From: Desulfobulbaceae bacterium UBA2262
Lineage (GTDB): Bacteria; Desulfobacterota; Desulfobulbia; Desulfobulbales; Desulfurivibrionaceae
Direction of reading: 5' to 3'
Assembly (NCBI GenBank): GCA_002347185.1
Contig: DDXK01000060.1
Span: 33,128-47,052 of the forward strand
DNA: 13,925 bases
Below are positions 4,604 through 11,515 of this stretch, piece by piece (position 1 is the stretch's first letter; each line of letters opens with the position of its first letter). Position numbers and translations under genes: made by a program. The notes beneath the pieces are model-generated. The model saw only the letters and a program-made list of their open reading frames with translations. It made no database searches and was not told the origin of the DNA.

Positions 4604-6220
4604 ATGCAGGACAGTACTGATTTTCTCGTCATTGGCAGCGGCATCTCCGGCCTCTCCTTTGCCCTCAAGGCCGCGCGGCTGGGCAAGGTGACCATCATCA
4701 CCAAGAAGGCCAGGGTGGATACTGCCACCAACCTGGCCCAGGGCGGCATCGCCGCCGTGCTCTCCGCCGACGACTCCTTCGCCCTCCATATCGAGGATAC
4801 CCTGCGCTCCGGCGCCGGCCTCTGCCATGAGGATGTGGTCAGGCTGGTGGTGGAAACCGGTCCGGAGCGGATTCGGGAGCTGATCCGGCTGGGGGTCGAT
4901 TTTCAGCACGACAATGCCGACCCCGACCATCTCGATCTGGGAAGGGAAGGGGGGCACTCGGCACGCCGCATCGCGCACGCCATGGATTTCACCGGCCGGC
5001 AGATCGAGGAGAGCCTGCTGGCGAGGGTGGCGGACAATGCCAATATCACGGTGCTGGAAAATCACCTGGCCGTCGATCTTTTGGTCAGCTCCCGGACCGG
5101 CACCCGCTATCAGCCCCACGGCAGCTATACCGATCAGTGCCTGGGCGCCTATGTTTTCGATCGGGCCACCGGGAAAATCGACACCTGGCAGGCCCGGGTC
5201 ACCGTGCTCTGCACCGGCGGCACCGGCAAGGTGTACCTCTACACCACCAACCCCGACATCGCCACCGGCGACGGCATTGCCATGGCCTACCGGGCCGGGG
5301 CCAGCGTGGCCAACCTGGAGTTTGTCCAGTTCCATCCCACCTGCCTCTACCATCCCATGGTGAAGAACTTCCTCATCTCCGAGGCGGTGCGCGGCGAGGG
5401 AGGGCGGCTCATCGACAAGCACGGCCAGGCCTTCATGCAGAAGTATGATTCCCGGGGCGATTTGGCCACCCGCGACACGGTGGCCAGGGCCATCGACAGC
5501 GAGATGAAGATGAGCGGTGACGACTGCGTCTATCTCGATATCAGCCACCAGCCAGCGGAATTCCTGAAGAAGCGCTTTCCCACCATCTACGAGAAGTGCC
5601 TTTCCCTGGGCATCGACATGACCAGGCAGCCGATCCCGGTGGTGCCGGCCGCCCACTACATGTGCGGCGGCGTGCTCACCGACCATTGGGGCCGTACCAA
5701 CATCGAAAATCTTTTCGCCTTCGGGGAAACCGCCTGCACCGGCCTCCATGGCGGCAACCGCCTGGCCAGCAACTCCCTGCTCGAAGCGGTGGTCTTTGCC
5801 CATCAGGCCTTTCTCGCCTGCGAGGGAGAGTGGCCGGCTCTTGCGGCCGCGCCGCTCGCCGAGGTGGCGGCGTGGTCTGCCGGGGAGGCGCGGCGCATCG
5901 AGGAAAATGTCCTGGTCAGCCACAACTGGGACCAGATCCGCCGCCTGATGTGGAACTACGTGGGCATCGTCCGCTCCCTGAAGCGGCTTGCCCTGGTGCA
6001 GGAGCGGCTGCAGGTGATTGTCAACGAGGTCAACCAGCATTACCGCGACTATATCCTCACCCCGGATCTCATCGAACTGCGCAACATCGCCCAGGTGGCC
6101 CAGCTCATTGTCCGTTGCGCCTGCAGCCGCAAGGAGTCCCGCGGCCTCCACTATCTCGTCGATTTTCCGCAGCCGGACGATCTCCGCTGCCGGAAAGACA
6201 CCATCCTCAGGCGGCGCTAA
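4604..6220 (+). CDS. nadB: L-aspartate oxidase
   Basis: A 538-aa FAD enzyme that oxidises L-aspartate to iminoaspartate, the first step of de novo NAD synthesis; NadA (quinolinate synthase) uses the product. In anaerobes fumarate rather than oxygen is the expected electron acceptor. The FAD-binding GSGISG is at 11-16, followed by TNLAQGGIAAV (42-52), typical of NadB and fumarate reductase flavoproteins. Residues matching the E. coli NadB active-site numbering are present: H244 (VQFHPT), R290 (LATRD), H351 (AAHYMCGG) and R386 (HGGNRLASNS). The C-terminal helical domain contains NQHYRDYILTPDLIELRN. The ATG at 4604 was chosen because AGGGGGG precedes it and the flavin strand begins at once; the frame is open 60 codons further upstream, but that part is unlike NadB. 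nadA and nadC are not in the window. No strong terminator is seen after the stop. Confidence 0.97.
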   Translation: MQDSTDFLVIGSGISGLSFALKAARLGKVTIITKKARVDTATNLAQGGIAAVLSADDSFALHIEDTLRSGAGLCHEDVVRLVVETGPERIRELIRLGVDFQHDNADPDHLDLGREGGHSARRIAHAMDFTGRQIEESLLARVADNANITVLENHLAVDLLVSSRTGTRYQPHGSYTDQCLGAYVFDRATGKIDTWQARVTVLCTGGTGKVYLYTTNPDIATGDGIAMAYRAGASVANLEFVQFHPTCLYHPMVKNFLISEAVRGEGGRLIDKHGQAFMQKYDSRGDLATRDTVARAIDSEMKMSGDDCVYLDISHQPAEFLKKRFPTIYEKCLSLGIDMTRQPIPVVPAAHYMCGGVLTDHWGRTNIENLFAFGETACTGLHGGNRLASNSLLEAVVFAHQAFLACEGEWPALAAAPLAEVAAWSAGEARRIEENVLVSHNWDQIRRLMWNYVGIVRSLKRLALVQERLQVIVNEVNQHYRDYILTPDLIELRNIAQVAQLIVRCACSRKESRGLHYLVDFPQPDDLRCRKDTILRRR

Positions 6221-6380
6221 CCCCCCCCTCTTTTTTCCGCCATCCCTCTCCTTCCTTGCCGTCCAGTGTCTCCCGGCAACGTGCCGTGGTGGCTGGCATG
6301 TTAGTGTTTCGTTAAGCGCTTTCATTTCTAACTGTTCGATTTTGCATGGTAAAATCTTTTCGTGGCCAGGGATTTTTTGC

Positions 6381-6411
6381 TTGACGATGCTACCACAGGT
6401 AGTGCAATAAT
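6381..6411 (+). promoter_or_regulatory. Candidate promoter of the nrdD operon
   Basis: TTGACG (6381-6386) and AATAAT (6406-6411) are 5/6 matches to the sigma-70 boxes. The spacer is long (19 bp), but a TG at 6403-6404 gives an extended -10. Start of transcription would be near 6418. The first NrdR-like box lies inside this promoter and the second just downstream, a layout suited to repression. Confidence 0.5.
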
Positions 6412-6436
6412 GTTTCCCGAACACAACATATCGTGT
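6390..6436 (+). promoter_or_regulatory. Pair of NrdR-box-like operators upstream of nrdD
   Basis: Box 2, ACACAACATATCGTGT (6421-6436), is a near match to the NrdR consensus acaCwAtATaTwGtgt and is largely palindromic. Box 1, CTACCACAGGTAGTGC (6390-6405), is weaker but keeps the core C4, A6, A8, T11 and G13 positions. The boxes begin 31 bp apart, about three helical turns, the spacing known for NrdR box pairs. NrdR is the ATP/dATP-sensing zinc-finger/ATP-cone repressor of ribonucleotide reductase genes in many bacteria. The nrdR gene itself is not in the window. Confidence 0.65.
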
Positions 6437-6464
6437 CCTCCCTCTTCGGAGAGGAGGTTTTTTT
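6437..6464 (+). terminator. Terminator-like hairpin in the nrdD leader
   Basis: CCTCCCTCT (6437-6445) pairs with AGAGGAGG (6450-6457) around TCGG, an 8-bp stem with one bulged C, followed by seven T (6458-6464). It lies just after the second NrdR-like box and 33 bp before the nrdD start codon. Any promoter for nrdD must lie upstream, so the structure is in the operon leader and could attenuate transcription. It could also block read-through from nadB, but then the operon promoter would be blocked as well. Confidence 0.55.
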
Positions 6465-6497
6465 ATTAATTGCTTTATCACCAGGAAGGAGCGGGGA

Positions 6498-8627
6498 ATG
6501 GGAGTCGTGATGCCACTCAATGCGGAGAAGGGACGGCCGGAACAGAACAAGCGGATGTTCAAGGAGGACAGCACCGATCTCGCCCTCTTTGTCCGCTCCT
6601 CCCAGGACGACATGACCGGCTGGGACCGGCACCGCATTGTCGAGGCCCTGCTGCGGGAAACCTTCATCGACCGCGACACCGCGGAAAAGATCAGCCTGGA
6701 CATCGAGGCGACCATCCAGAAGGGCAGGGTCAAGACCGTCACCGGCCCGCTGATCCGCGAAATGGTCAATGCCAAGCTCCTGGAGCTGGGGCTGGAGGAG
6801 GCCCGGCGCATGCATACCCGCCTCGGGGTGCCCCTCTACGACGTGGACCAGCTCCTGGTCCAGCACAACAAGGAAAACGCCAACGTGCCGCACGGACCCG
6901 AGGCCACCAACCTGACCCTGGCCGAGGGGATCAAGAAGGAGTATGCCCTGCTGCATGTTTTTTCCCCGGATGTGGCGGACGCCCATCTCTCCGGCGACCT
7001 GCACCTGCACGACCTGGGCTTCATCGACCGGCCCTACTGCTCTGGTCAGTCCCTGGAGTACATCAAGAAGTTCGGCTTGAACCTGCCCCATGCCCTTTCC
7101 ATGGCCAAGCCGGCCAAGCATGCCGAGGTGCTGCTCGCCCACATGGTCAAGTTCGCCGCCGCGCTCCAGAGCCACTTCGCCGGCGCCATCGGCTGGGATG
7201 CCATCAACCTCTTCTATGCGCCCTATCTGGAGAGCTTGAGCGATTACGAGGTCAAGCAGCTCGCCCAGATGATGATCTACGAATTTTCCCAGCAGGCCGT
7301 GGCCCGCGGTGGCCAGGCGATTTTTTCCGATGTCAATATATACTGGGAGGTGCCCAAGCATTTTGAAAACGTGGAGGCCATCGGCCCCGGCGGCACCTAT
7401 ACCGGCAAGACCTACGGCGAGTATGAAAAGCAGGCCCAGCGCTTCGCCTGGGCTCTGTTCGAGGTGTACAAGGAGGGCGACGCCGCCGGGCGGCCCTTCT
7501 TCTTCCCCAAGCCGCTGGTGCACATCACCGAGAAATTCTTCAAGACCGAAGGCCATATGGACTTTCTGCACCACATCTGCGAAGTGGCCTCGGTGAAGGG
7601 CAACACCTATTTTGTCTTTGACCGCGGCGAAACCGCCAAGATCTCCGAATGCTGCCGCCTGAGCTTCAAGCTCGAAGCCACCGACCTTGAAGACGCCAAA
7701 CAGCCCTGGAAGATGCGCTACTCGGCCCTGCAGAACGTCACCATCAACCTGCCCCGCCTCGCCTACCGGGCCAAGGGCGACGACACCCGGCTCTTTCAGC
7801 TTCTCACCGAAAAGCTGCAGCTTGCCGCCAAGGCCCACGAGCAGAAGAAGAAGTTCATTGCCAAGCTGCTGGCCCTGGGCAAGGGAGGGCCACTTGCCCT
7901 GCTGGCCATGGATCTCGACGGGCAGAGCTATCTCAAGCTGGACCGCTGTTCCTTTTTGATCGGCATGGTGGGGCTCAACGAGCTGATCCGGGTCCATCTT
8001 GGCGAGGAGCTGCACGAGTCCGAGGCAGCCATCAAGTTCGGCCTCAAGGTGATCGCCCACATGAACCTGGTCTGCAACAAGCTGGCCGAGGCCATGGGCA
8101 TGAAGTTCGTTCTCGAGCAGACCCCGGCCGAGAGCACGGCCTTCCGTTTCGCCAAGCTCGACCTGGCCCATTTCGAGGCCGAGGCGGAAAAGGTGATCCA
8201 GGGCGACAGGAAGAGGGGGGAGGTCTACTACACCAATTCCACCCTCTTCAACGTGGGCGCCGAGTTGGGCCCCATCGACCGGGTGGAGCGGGAAGGACTC
8301 TTTCATCCCCTGATCGAGGCCGGCTCCATCACCCATATCTGGCTCGGCGAGGCCCAGCCCGACAAGGAGGCGCTGGCCAATTTCGTGATCAAGGTATTCC
8401 GGCACACCCAGAACGACCAGATCGCCTTTTCGCCGGAATTCACCGCCTGCATCGACTGCGGCAAGACCAGCCGGGGCTTGAGCGAGAGCTGCCCCTACTG
8501 CAACTCGCAGAACGTGGACGGCATCACCCGGATCACCGGCTACTTCACCAAGGTTTCCAGCTGGAACAAGGGCAAGCTCGGTGAGCTGCATGACCGCTAC
8601 CGGAACGTCAACCGTTTCAACAATTGA
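6498..8627 (+). CDS. nrdD: Anaerobic (class III) ribonucleoside-triphosphate reductase
   Basis: A 709-aa glycyl-radical enzyme that reduces ribonucleoside triphosphates to dNTPs without oxygen. An ATP-cone-like allosteric domain occupies about residues 27-105 (GWDRHRIVEALLRETFIDRD near 41-60). A cysteine pair in SECCRLSF (C385, C386) marks the catalytic thiyl region. The stretch LEQTPAESTAFRFAK is typical of the class. The C-terminal zinc site is C651/C654 and C665/C668 (CIDCG, CPYCN). The glycyl-radical loop is RITGYFTK, with G681. The ATG has AGGAAGGAG upstream. The next gene, 15 bp downstream, is a glutaredoxin and the third is the activase. Formate is the reductant of the E. coli enzyme; the adjacent glutaredoxin suggests a thiol-reduced subtype, as known for the Neisseria bacilliformis enzyme (inference). 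Two NrdR-like boxes and a leader hairpin precede it. Confidence 0.97.
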   Translation: MGVVMPLNAEKGRPEQNKRMFKEDSTDLALFVRSSQDDMTGWDRHRIVEALLRETFIDRDTAEKISLDIEATIQKGRVKTVTGPLIREMVNAKLLELGLEEARRMHTRLGVPLYDVDQLLVQHNKENANVPHGPEATNLTLAEGIKKEYALLHVFSPDVADAHLSGDLHLHDLGFIDRPYCSGQSLEYIKKFGLNLPHALSMAKPAKHAEVLLAHMVKFAAALQSHFAGAIGWDAINLFYAPYLESLSDYEVKQLAQMMIYEFSQQAVARGGQAIFSDVNIYWEVPKHFENVEAIGPGGTYTGKTYGEYEKQAQRFAWALFEVYKEGDAAGRPFFFPKPLVHITEKFFKTEGHMDFLHHICEVASVKGNTYFVFDRGETAKISECCRLSFKLEATDLEDAKQPWKMRYSALQNVTINLPRLAYRAKGDDTRLFQLLTEKLQLAAKAHEQKKKFIAKLLALGKGGPLALLAMDLDGQSYLKLDRCSFLIGMVGLNELIRVHLGEELHESEAAIKFGLKVIAHMNLVCNKLAEAMGMKFVLEQTPAESTAFRFAKLDLAHFEAEAEKVIQGDRKRGEVYYTNSTLFNVGAELGPIDRVEREGLFHPLIEAGSITHIWLGEAQPDKEALANFVIKVFRHTQNDQIAFSPEFTACIDCGKTSRGLSESCPYCNSQNVDGITRITGYFTKVSSWNKGKLGELHDRYRNVNRFNN

Positions 8628-8642
8628 GGAGGAACCTCTGCC

Positions 8643-8957
8643 ATGACCCTGTTTACCAAAAATGACTGCACCCTGTGCGAGCAGCTGAAAAAGCAGTTCG
8701 ACCTTTCCGCCATGGAGGTGCGCATCGAGGTGCTCGACAATAACGACGCCGGCGCCCTGGCGCATCTTGCCTGGCACGGCCTGGTGGAGACGGCCCGGAA
8801 AACCCTGCCGATCCTGGTGCTGGACGATTCTTCCGCCGTGCAGGACTTCACCCATATCGAGGATCATCTCCTCGACCGTGCCGCCCGCTATGGCGTGTCC
8901 GGCAAGCGGGCGAGCCGCCAGGCGCGCTGCGAGTCCGGCAGCTGCGCCCTCCAGTAG
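8643..8957 (+). CDS. Glutaredoxin-like protein in the nrdD operon
   Basis: A 104-aa thioredoxin-fold protein. The redox motif CTLC is at residues 9-12 after the first strand (MTLFTKNDCTLC), and the cis-proline is in TLPILVLDD (P56), followed by SSAVQDF. A helix after HIEDHLL leads to a tail with a second cysteine pair, C96 and C101 (CESGSC), not part of a standard glutaredoxin. A GAGGAGG site overlaps the end of nrdD, giving 15 bp between the genes. It is placed between nrdD and nrdG, so its likely role is to reduce the NrdD active-site cysteines after each turnover, taking electrons from thioredoxin reductase or another dithiol donor. Direct evidence is the fold motifs and position only; a role in activation of NrdD or NrdG is an alternative. 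Confidence 0.85.
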   Translation: MTLFTKNDCTLCEQLKKQFDLSAMEVRIEVLDNNDAGALAHLAWHGLVETARKTLPILVLDDSSAVQDFTHIEDHLLDRAARYGVSGKRASRQARCESGSCALQ

Positions 8958-8984
8958 CAAGCGGTGCGGGCAGGGGAAAAAAGG

Positions 8985-9731
8985 GTGGGCGGGCGGAGTC
9001 TGGACCGGGGGCAGTTTTCCCCAGGCTCCCCGGCCCTGCCCCCGATCCGCGGCTTTCTGGAAAGTTCGTTCATCGACTGGCCAGGCCGGCTCTGTGCCAT
9101 CCTCTTTGTGGGCGGCTGCAATTTCCGCTGCCCCTTCTGCCACAATCACCCCTTGGTGCTCGCCCCGGAAGCCCTGCCGGAAATCCCCTTCGCGCACATC
9201 CTGCAGAGGCTCACCCCCCGGCGGAAATGGCTGGACGGCATCTGCATCTCCGGCGGCGAACCGACCCTTTCCCCGGCTTTGCCCGGGCTTATCGGCTTCC
9301 TCAAGGACGAAGGCTGGGCGGTCAAGCTCGACACCAACGGCAGCCGCCCGGAGGTGCTGGAAACCCTGCTGGCCGGGAGGCTCCTCGACATGGTGGCCAT
9401 GGATGTGAAGGCGCCACTTGTTCAGGAAGCCTATGACCGCTGCGCCGGGGTGCAGGTGGATCTGGCCAGGATCGCAAAGAGTGTGAATCTGCTCCAGCGG
9501 AGCGGTGTTGCCCATGAATTCCGGATAACGGTGGCGCCGGCGCTCCACGGCGAAGAGGATATCCTGGCCCTGGCGCGGCAGCTGGCCACGGCGGGCTCCC
9601 GTCTCAAGCTCCAGAATTTCAACCCGAAAACGACCCTGGATCCGCGCTTTGAAGGGAAGCAGGGCTTTGCCCCGGAGGAGTTCGGCCGCCTGGCCAGGAT
9701 CGTCGCCGAACTGGCCGGGTCCTGGGCCTGA
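8985..9731 (+). CDS. nrdG: Anaerobic ribonucleotide reductase-activating radical SAM protein
   Basis: A 248-aa radical SAM activase that generates the glycyl radical on NrdD using S-adenosylmethionine and a [4Fe-4S] cluster. The cluster motif C-x3-C-x2-C is C45, C49 and C52 (GGCNFRCPFCHN). It is followed by the SAM-contact motif CISGGEPTL (87-95), KLDTNGSRPE and MVAMDVKAPL, characteristic of the longer PflA-like NrdG type (E. coli NrdG is only about 154 aa). The GTG start at 8985 is preferred because AGGGG lies exactly 8 nt upstream. The same 16-bp string with the same 8-nt gap precedes the surE ATG at 13883. Another GTG at 8964 would add seven residues but has no ribosome-binding site. It is the last gene of the operon, 27 bp after the glutaredoxin. 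Confidence 0.92.
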   Translation: MGGRSLDRGQFSPGSPALPPIRGFLESSFIDWPGRLCAILFVGGCNFRCPFCHNHPLVLAPEALPEIPFAHILQRLTPRRKWLDGICISGGEPTLSPALPGLIGFLKDEGWAVKLDTNGSRPEVLETLLAGRLLDMVAMDVKAPLVQEAYDRCAGVQVDLARIAKSVNLLQRSGVAHEFRITVAPALHGEEDILALARQLATAGSRLKLQNFNPKTTLDPRFEGKQGFAPEEFGRLARIVAELAGSWA

Positions 9732-9739
9732 TTCCGGGC

Positions 9740-9757
9740 CCTGAAAAGCATTTCAGG
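9740..9757 (+). terminator. Weak terminator-like hairpin after nrdG
   Basis: CCTGAAA (9740-9746) and TTTCAGG (9751-9757) form a perfect 7-bp stem with an AGCA loop, starting 8 bp after the nrdG stop. The following TAATTATTCTG is AT-rich without a clean T-run. It may end the nrdD operon weakly. Confidence 0.4.
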
Positions 9758-9808
9758 TAATTATTCTGAACAGTTATTCATGTTTTGAAAAAAAGAGAAG
9801 AGCGGCGC

Positions 9809-9837
9809 TTGACAAAGAGAAAAGCATATAGTATTCA
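9809..9837 (+). promoter_or_regulatory. Promoter of dsrC
   Basis: A consensus TTGACA (9809-9814) is followed at 17 bp by TATTCA (9832-9837). TATAGT at 9827-9832 looks better as a -10 but would leave only a 12-bp spacer. The AT-rich setting and the strong downstream ribosome-binding site (AAGGAGGAG) fit a highly expressed gene. The leader would be about 65 nt. Confidence 0.6.
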
Positions 9838-9907
9838 ATGGCATCTTAAATCAGTGAATAAGGTACATTTCACATAATAGTTAAATCTTACAGCAAGGAG
9901 GAGTATC

Positions 9908-10228
9908 ATGCCCACGATCGAGCATAATGGTTCAAGCTTCACCGTTGACGAGGACGGCTTCCTGACCAAAGGCATGGAAGAATGGAATGAGAATTGGGTT
10001 GAGTACGTAAAAGGTGTGGAAGGTATCGGCGACCTCACCGACGAACACCGCAAGGTTATCGACACCCTGCAGGAGTACTACAAGAAGAACGGTATCGCTC
10101 CCATGGTTCGTATCCTTTCCAAGACCACCGGCTTCCCCCTGAAGCGCATCTACGAGCTGTTCCCCTCCGGTCCCGGCAAGGGCGCTTGCAAGATGGCTGG
10201 TCTGCCGAAGCCGACCGGCTGCGTATAA
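9908..10228 (+). CDS. dsrC: DsrC, sulfur-carrier protein of dissimilatory sulfite reduction
   Basis: A 106-aa DsrC/TusE-family protein. DsrC binds DsrAB and carries sulfite-derived sulfur as a trisulfide between its two C-terminal cysteines, which the DsrMKJOP membrane complex then reduces. The start is MPTIEHNGSSFTVDEDGFLT and the core is EYYKKNGIAPMVRILSKTTG (57-76). The C-terminal arm has both conserved cysteines, C94 in GKGACKMAG and C105 in the final PTGCV, eleven residues apart with the second next to last. TusE-type members lack the first of these, so this is a true DsrC. It has its own promoter, an AAGGAGGAG site and a strong terminator, so it is monocistronic. Distance from dsrAB is usual in sulfate reducers. 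Codon use looks more selected than in the neighbours, consistent with high expression. Confidence 0.97.
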   Translation: MPTIEHNGSSFTVDEDGFLTKGMEEWNENWVEYVKGVEGIGDLTDEHRKVIDTLQEYYKKNGIAPMVRILSKTTGFPLKRIYELFPSGPGKGACKMAGLPKPTGCV

Positions 10229-10256
10229 GCCCGCTTCGTTTTGTTGTGTCCTTGAA

Positions 10257-10292
10257 AGAGGAGAAGGCCTGGGGCCTTCTCCTCTTTTTTTT
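10257..10292 (+). terminator. Strong intrinsic terminator of dsrC
   Basis: AGAGGAGAAGGCC (10257-10269) and GGCCTTCTCCTCT (10273-10285) form a perfect 13-bp stem with a TGG loop, followed by a T-run to 10292. It starts 28 bp after the dsrC stop. Confidence 0.95.
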
Positions 10293-10720
10293 GCATACTC
10301 CGCCCCGGCGATCTTCCCAGCGGGCGCCGTCTCTTCTGCCGGCCGGCCCGGCAAGGCTTTCCTGATCCTCCTCCCGCTTGACCGCCGCCCCCGCCCTCCG
10401 CAGGTTGCTTTCTACCGGCGCGAACGTTCTCGTCTCCTTGCAGAATCACAAGTCACGCTGGCCACCGGCAAGTCGGGATCCGTTGTTCCGTCGCCGCGCG
10501 GGAGAGGCGGCGCTGTTTGCCAGGCGCAGGCGCAGGAGTGGCTTTGCCGCCGCAGGGCAGATTGTCTCTGAATGTGTGTGGGGTTTTGCCCGGAAGTGGG
10601 CCTGCGCTTGGCGGCAGGAAAGGGCGCCAGGGGTGCGCGGAGATCGGGGCAAGGGCGTGAAAAGAGAGGAAAGGCAGGGAGCACAGTGGTTGTTCGCGGA
10701 CAACCAGCGCTCTGGCCGCA
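10293..10720. other. 428-bp gap without a supportable gene
   Basis: This gap lies between the dsrC terminator and the 3' end of the minus-strand zinc-ribbon gene. Short open frames exist on both strands, but none has a ribosome-binding site or recognisable protein. Structures seen are a self-complementary GCCGGCCGGC (10338-10347) and a 7-bp hairpin, TGGTTGT/ACAACCA (10687-10706, loop TCGCGG), 14 bp beyond the minus-strand stop codon. I recognise no known RNA family. It could be a decayed gene or an unrecognised small RNA. Confidence 0.5.
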
Positions 10721-10984
10721 TCAAAAAAGCATTTCCAGAAAACGATTATGGTACTGGGAAAGATCCTGGTTGCACTCGCCGCAGAAGAACTTGATCTCGC
10801 CCAGCACCTGGGATTCATCCCCTTCCTGGGTGAAGCTGCCGTCGGTGTTCTGGAGGTAGCGGGTGGTCAGCACCACGCCGTCGGCGATCTCGAAGAAATC
10901 GACATCATTTCCGCAGTGGGGGCAGCGGATCCGCGCGCTGCTTTTCTGGGGAATATTCCTGGGGGTGAGCATGCCTGTTTCCAT
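10721..10984 (-). CDS. Small zinc-ribbon protein of unknown function
   Basis: An 87-aa protein with two cysteine pairs, C21/C24 (CPHCGND) and C68/C71 (FCGECNQD), 44 residues apart. This is the pattern of a zinc ribbon. Between them lies DGVVLTTRYLQNTDGSFTQEG, and it ends LSQYHNRFLEMLF. I do not recognise the family. The start METGMLTPRN was chosen because GAGGAG lies 5 nt upstream; the open frame extends 15 codons further with no site. It is the last gene of the minus-strand run, 207 bp after acylphosphatase, with repeat copy 2 between them, so it may have its own promoter. It is convergent with dsrC across the gene-free gap. Zinc binding is inferred from spacing only. Confidence 0.72.
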   Translation of the reverse strand: METGMLTPRNIPQKSSARIRCPHCGNDVDFFEIADGVVLTTRYLQNTDGSFTQEGDESQVLGEIKFFCGECNQDLSQYHNRFLEMLF

Positions 10985-11117
10985 CCTGCTCCTCATGAAA
11001 AAAGATGGGGTGGCCCCATGCTTTTGCAAATCCGCGAACTGTACGACATTCAGATGGAAAAGTCAATTGTGCTTGCGAAAAGCCTGCTCGCCTCGCGGCT
11101 CAACTATGACGGGCTCG

Positions 11118-11194
11118 CACAAAGGTGCCTAACACAAAATCAAAGAGATACGAAGCGAAAACAGATGTCGTCGCGCCTTTTTGCGACGTCATCA
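11118..11194 (-). repeat. Dispersed palindromic repeat, copy 2
   Basis: The reverse complement of this stretch matches 3139-3215 at about 66 of 77 positions. The stem arms (11164-11174 and 11183-11193) pair with one mismatch around an 8-nt loop. The element is oriented along the minus strand, and its first three bases are the stop codon TGA of the acylphosphatase gene. It thus follows a gene in the same orientation, as copy 1 follows the cooJ-like gene. Beyond 11118 the similarity to copy 1 continues weakly (GCGAGCCCGTCA against GCGAGACCCTCA) if a 14-bp gap is allowed. Confidence 0.75.
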
Positions 11195-11473
11195 ATTATA
11201 GCGGATGGCAAAAGGGGCGGCATCCCCCAGGGGGCGCTCCTCGCTGCTGGTGACCCTGTCCACCCGGGCCAGGGGCGAGCCTGATGCGAGCCAGGTGAGC
11301 ATTGCCTCGACCTGCCCCACCTCCCCCTCCAGCACCACCTCCACCGAGCCGTCAGCCCGGTTGCGCACCCAGCCGCTCAGGCCCAGCCGCCTCGCCTCGT
11401 TCTGGGCATAATCCCGAAAATAAACGCCCTGCACCAGCCCTTCCACCCGGGCCACTACCCGCTTTCGCTCCAT
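11192..11473 (-). CDS. acyP: Acylphosphatase
   Basis: A 93-aa alpha/beta protein that hydrolyses carboxyl-phosphate bonds of acyl phosphates. Both catalytic residues are present: R20 in GLVQGVYFRDYA, the phosphate-binding loop, and N38 in GWVRNRADGSVEV. Length is typical (90-100 aa). The ATG at 11473 is preferred over the in-frame TTG nine bases upstream, because AAGGGG lies 9 nt before the ATG and directly against the TTG. It is 42 bp downstream of ligA on the same strand. Its stop codon coincides with the first bases of repeat copy 2, so the repeat may supply the terminator or have replaced the original 3' end. The physiological substrate in bacteria is uncertain. Confidence 0.95.
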   Translation of the reverse strand: MERKRVVARVEGLVQGVYFRDYAQNEARRLGLSGWVRNRADGSVEVVLEGEVGQVEAMLTWLASGSPLARVDRVTSSEERPLGDAAPFAIRYN

Positions 11474-11515
11474 ACGCGTCAACCCCTTTCCCAGTATTGC
11501 CCCGCCAGGCCCTGA

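Noticed and set aside
4388..6811. 807-codon minus-strand open frame opposite nadB
   Set aside because: Same cause: a mirror frame of a GC-rich real gene, with no recognisable protein and no ribosome-binding site.
8964..8984. GTG at 8964 as the nrdG start
   Set aside because: No ribosome-binding site upstream; GTG at 8985 has AGGGG at 8 nt, the same layout as surE.
6390..9548. 1052-codon open frame on the minus strand opposite nrdD, the glutaredoxin gene and nrdG
   Set aside because: It is antisense to three clearly identified genes, and its translation is low-complexity (G, L, V, H, E-rich) without domains. Strong GC bias at third codon positions removes stop codons from the opposite frame.
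10666..10680. GAGGAAAGGCAGGGA, similar to the conserved 5' segment of RNase P RNA
   Set aside because: The rest of the RNase P RNA core is absent and the following bases run into the 3' end of a protein gene; chance similarity.
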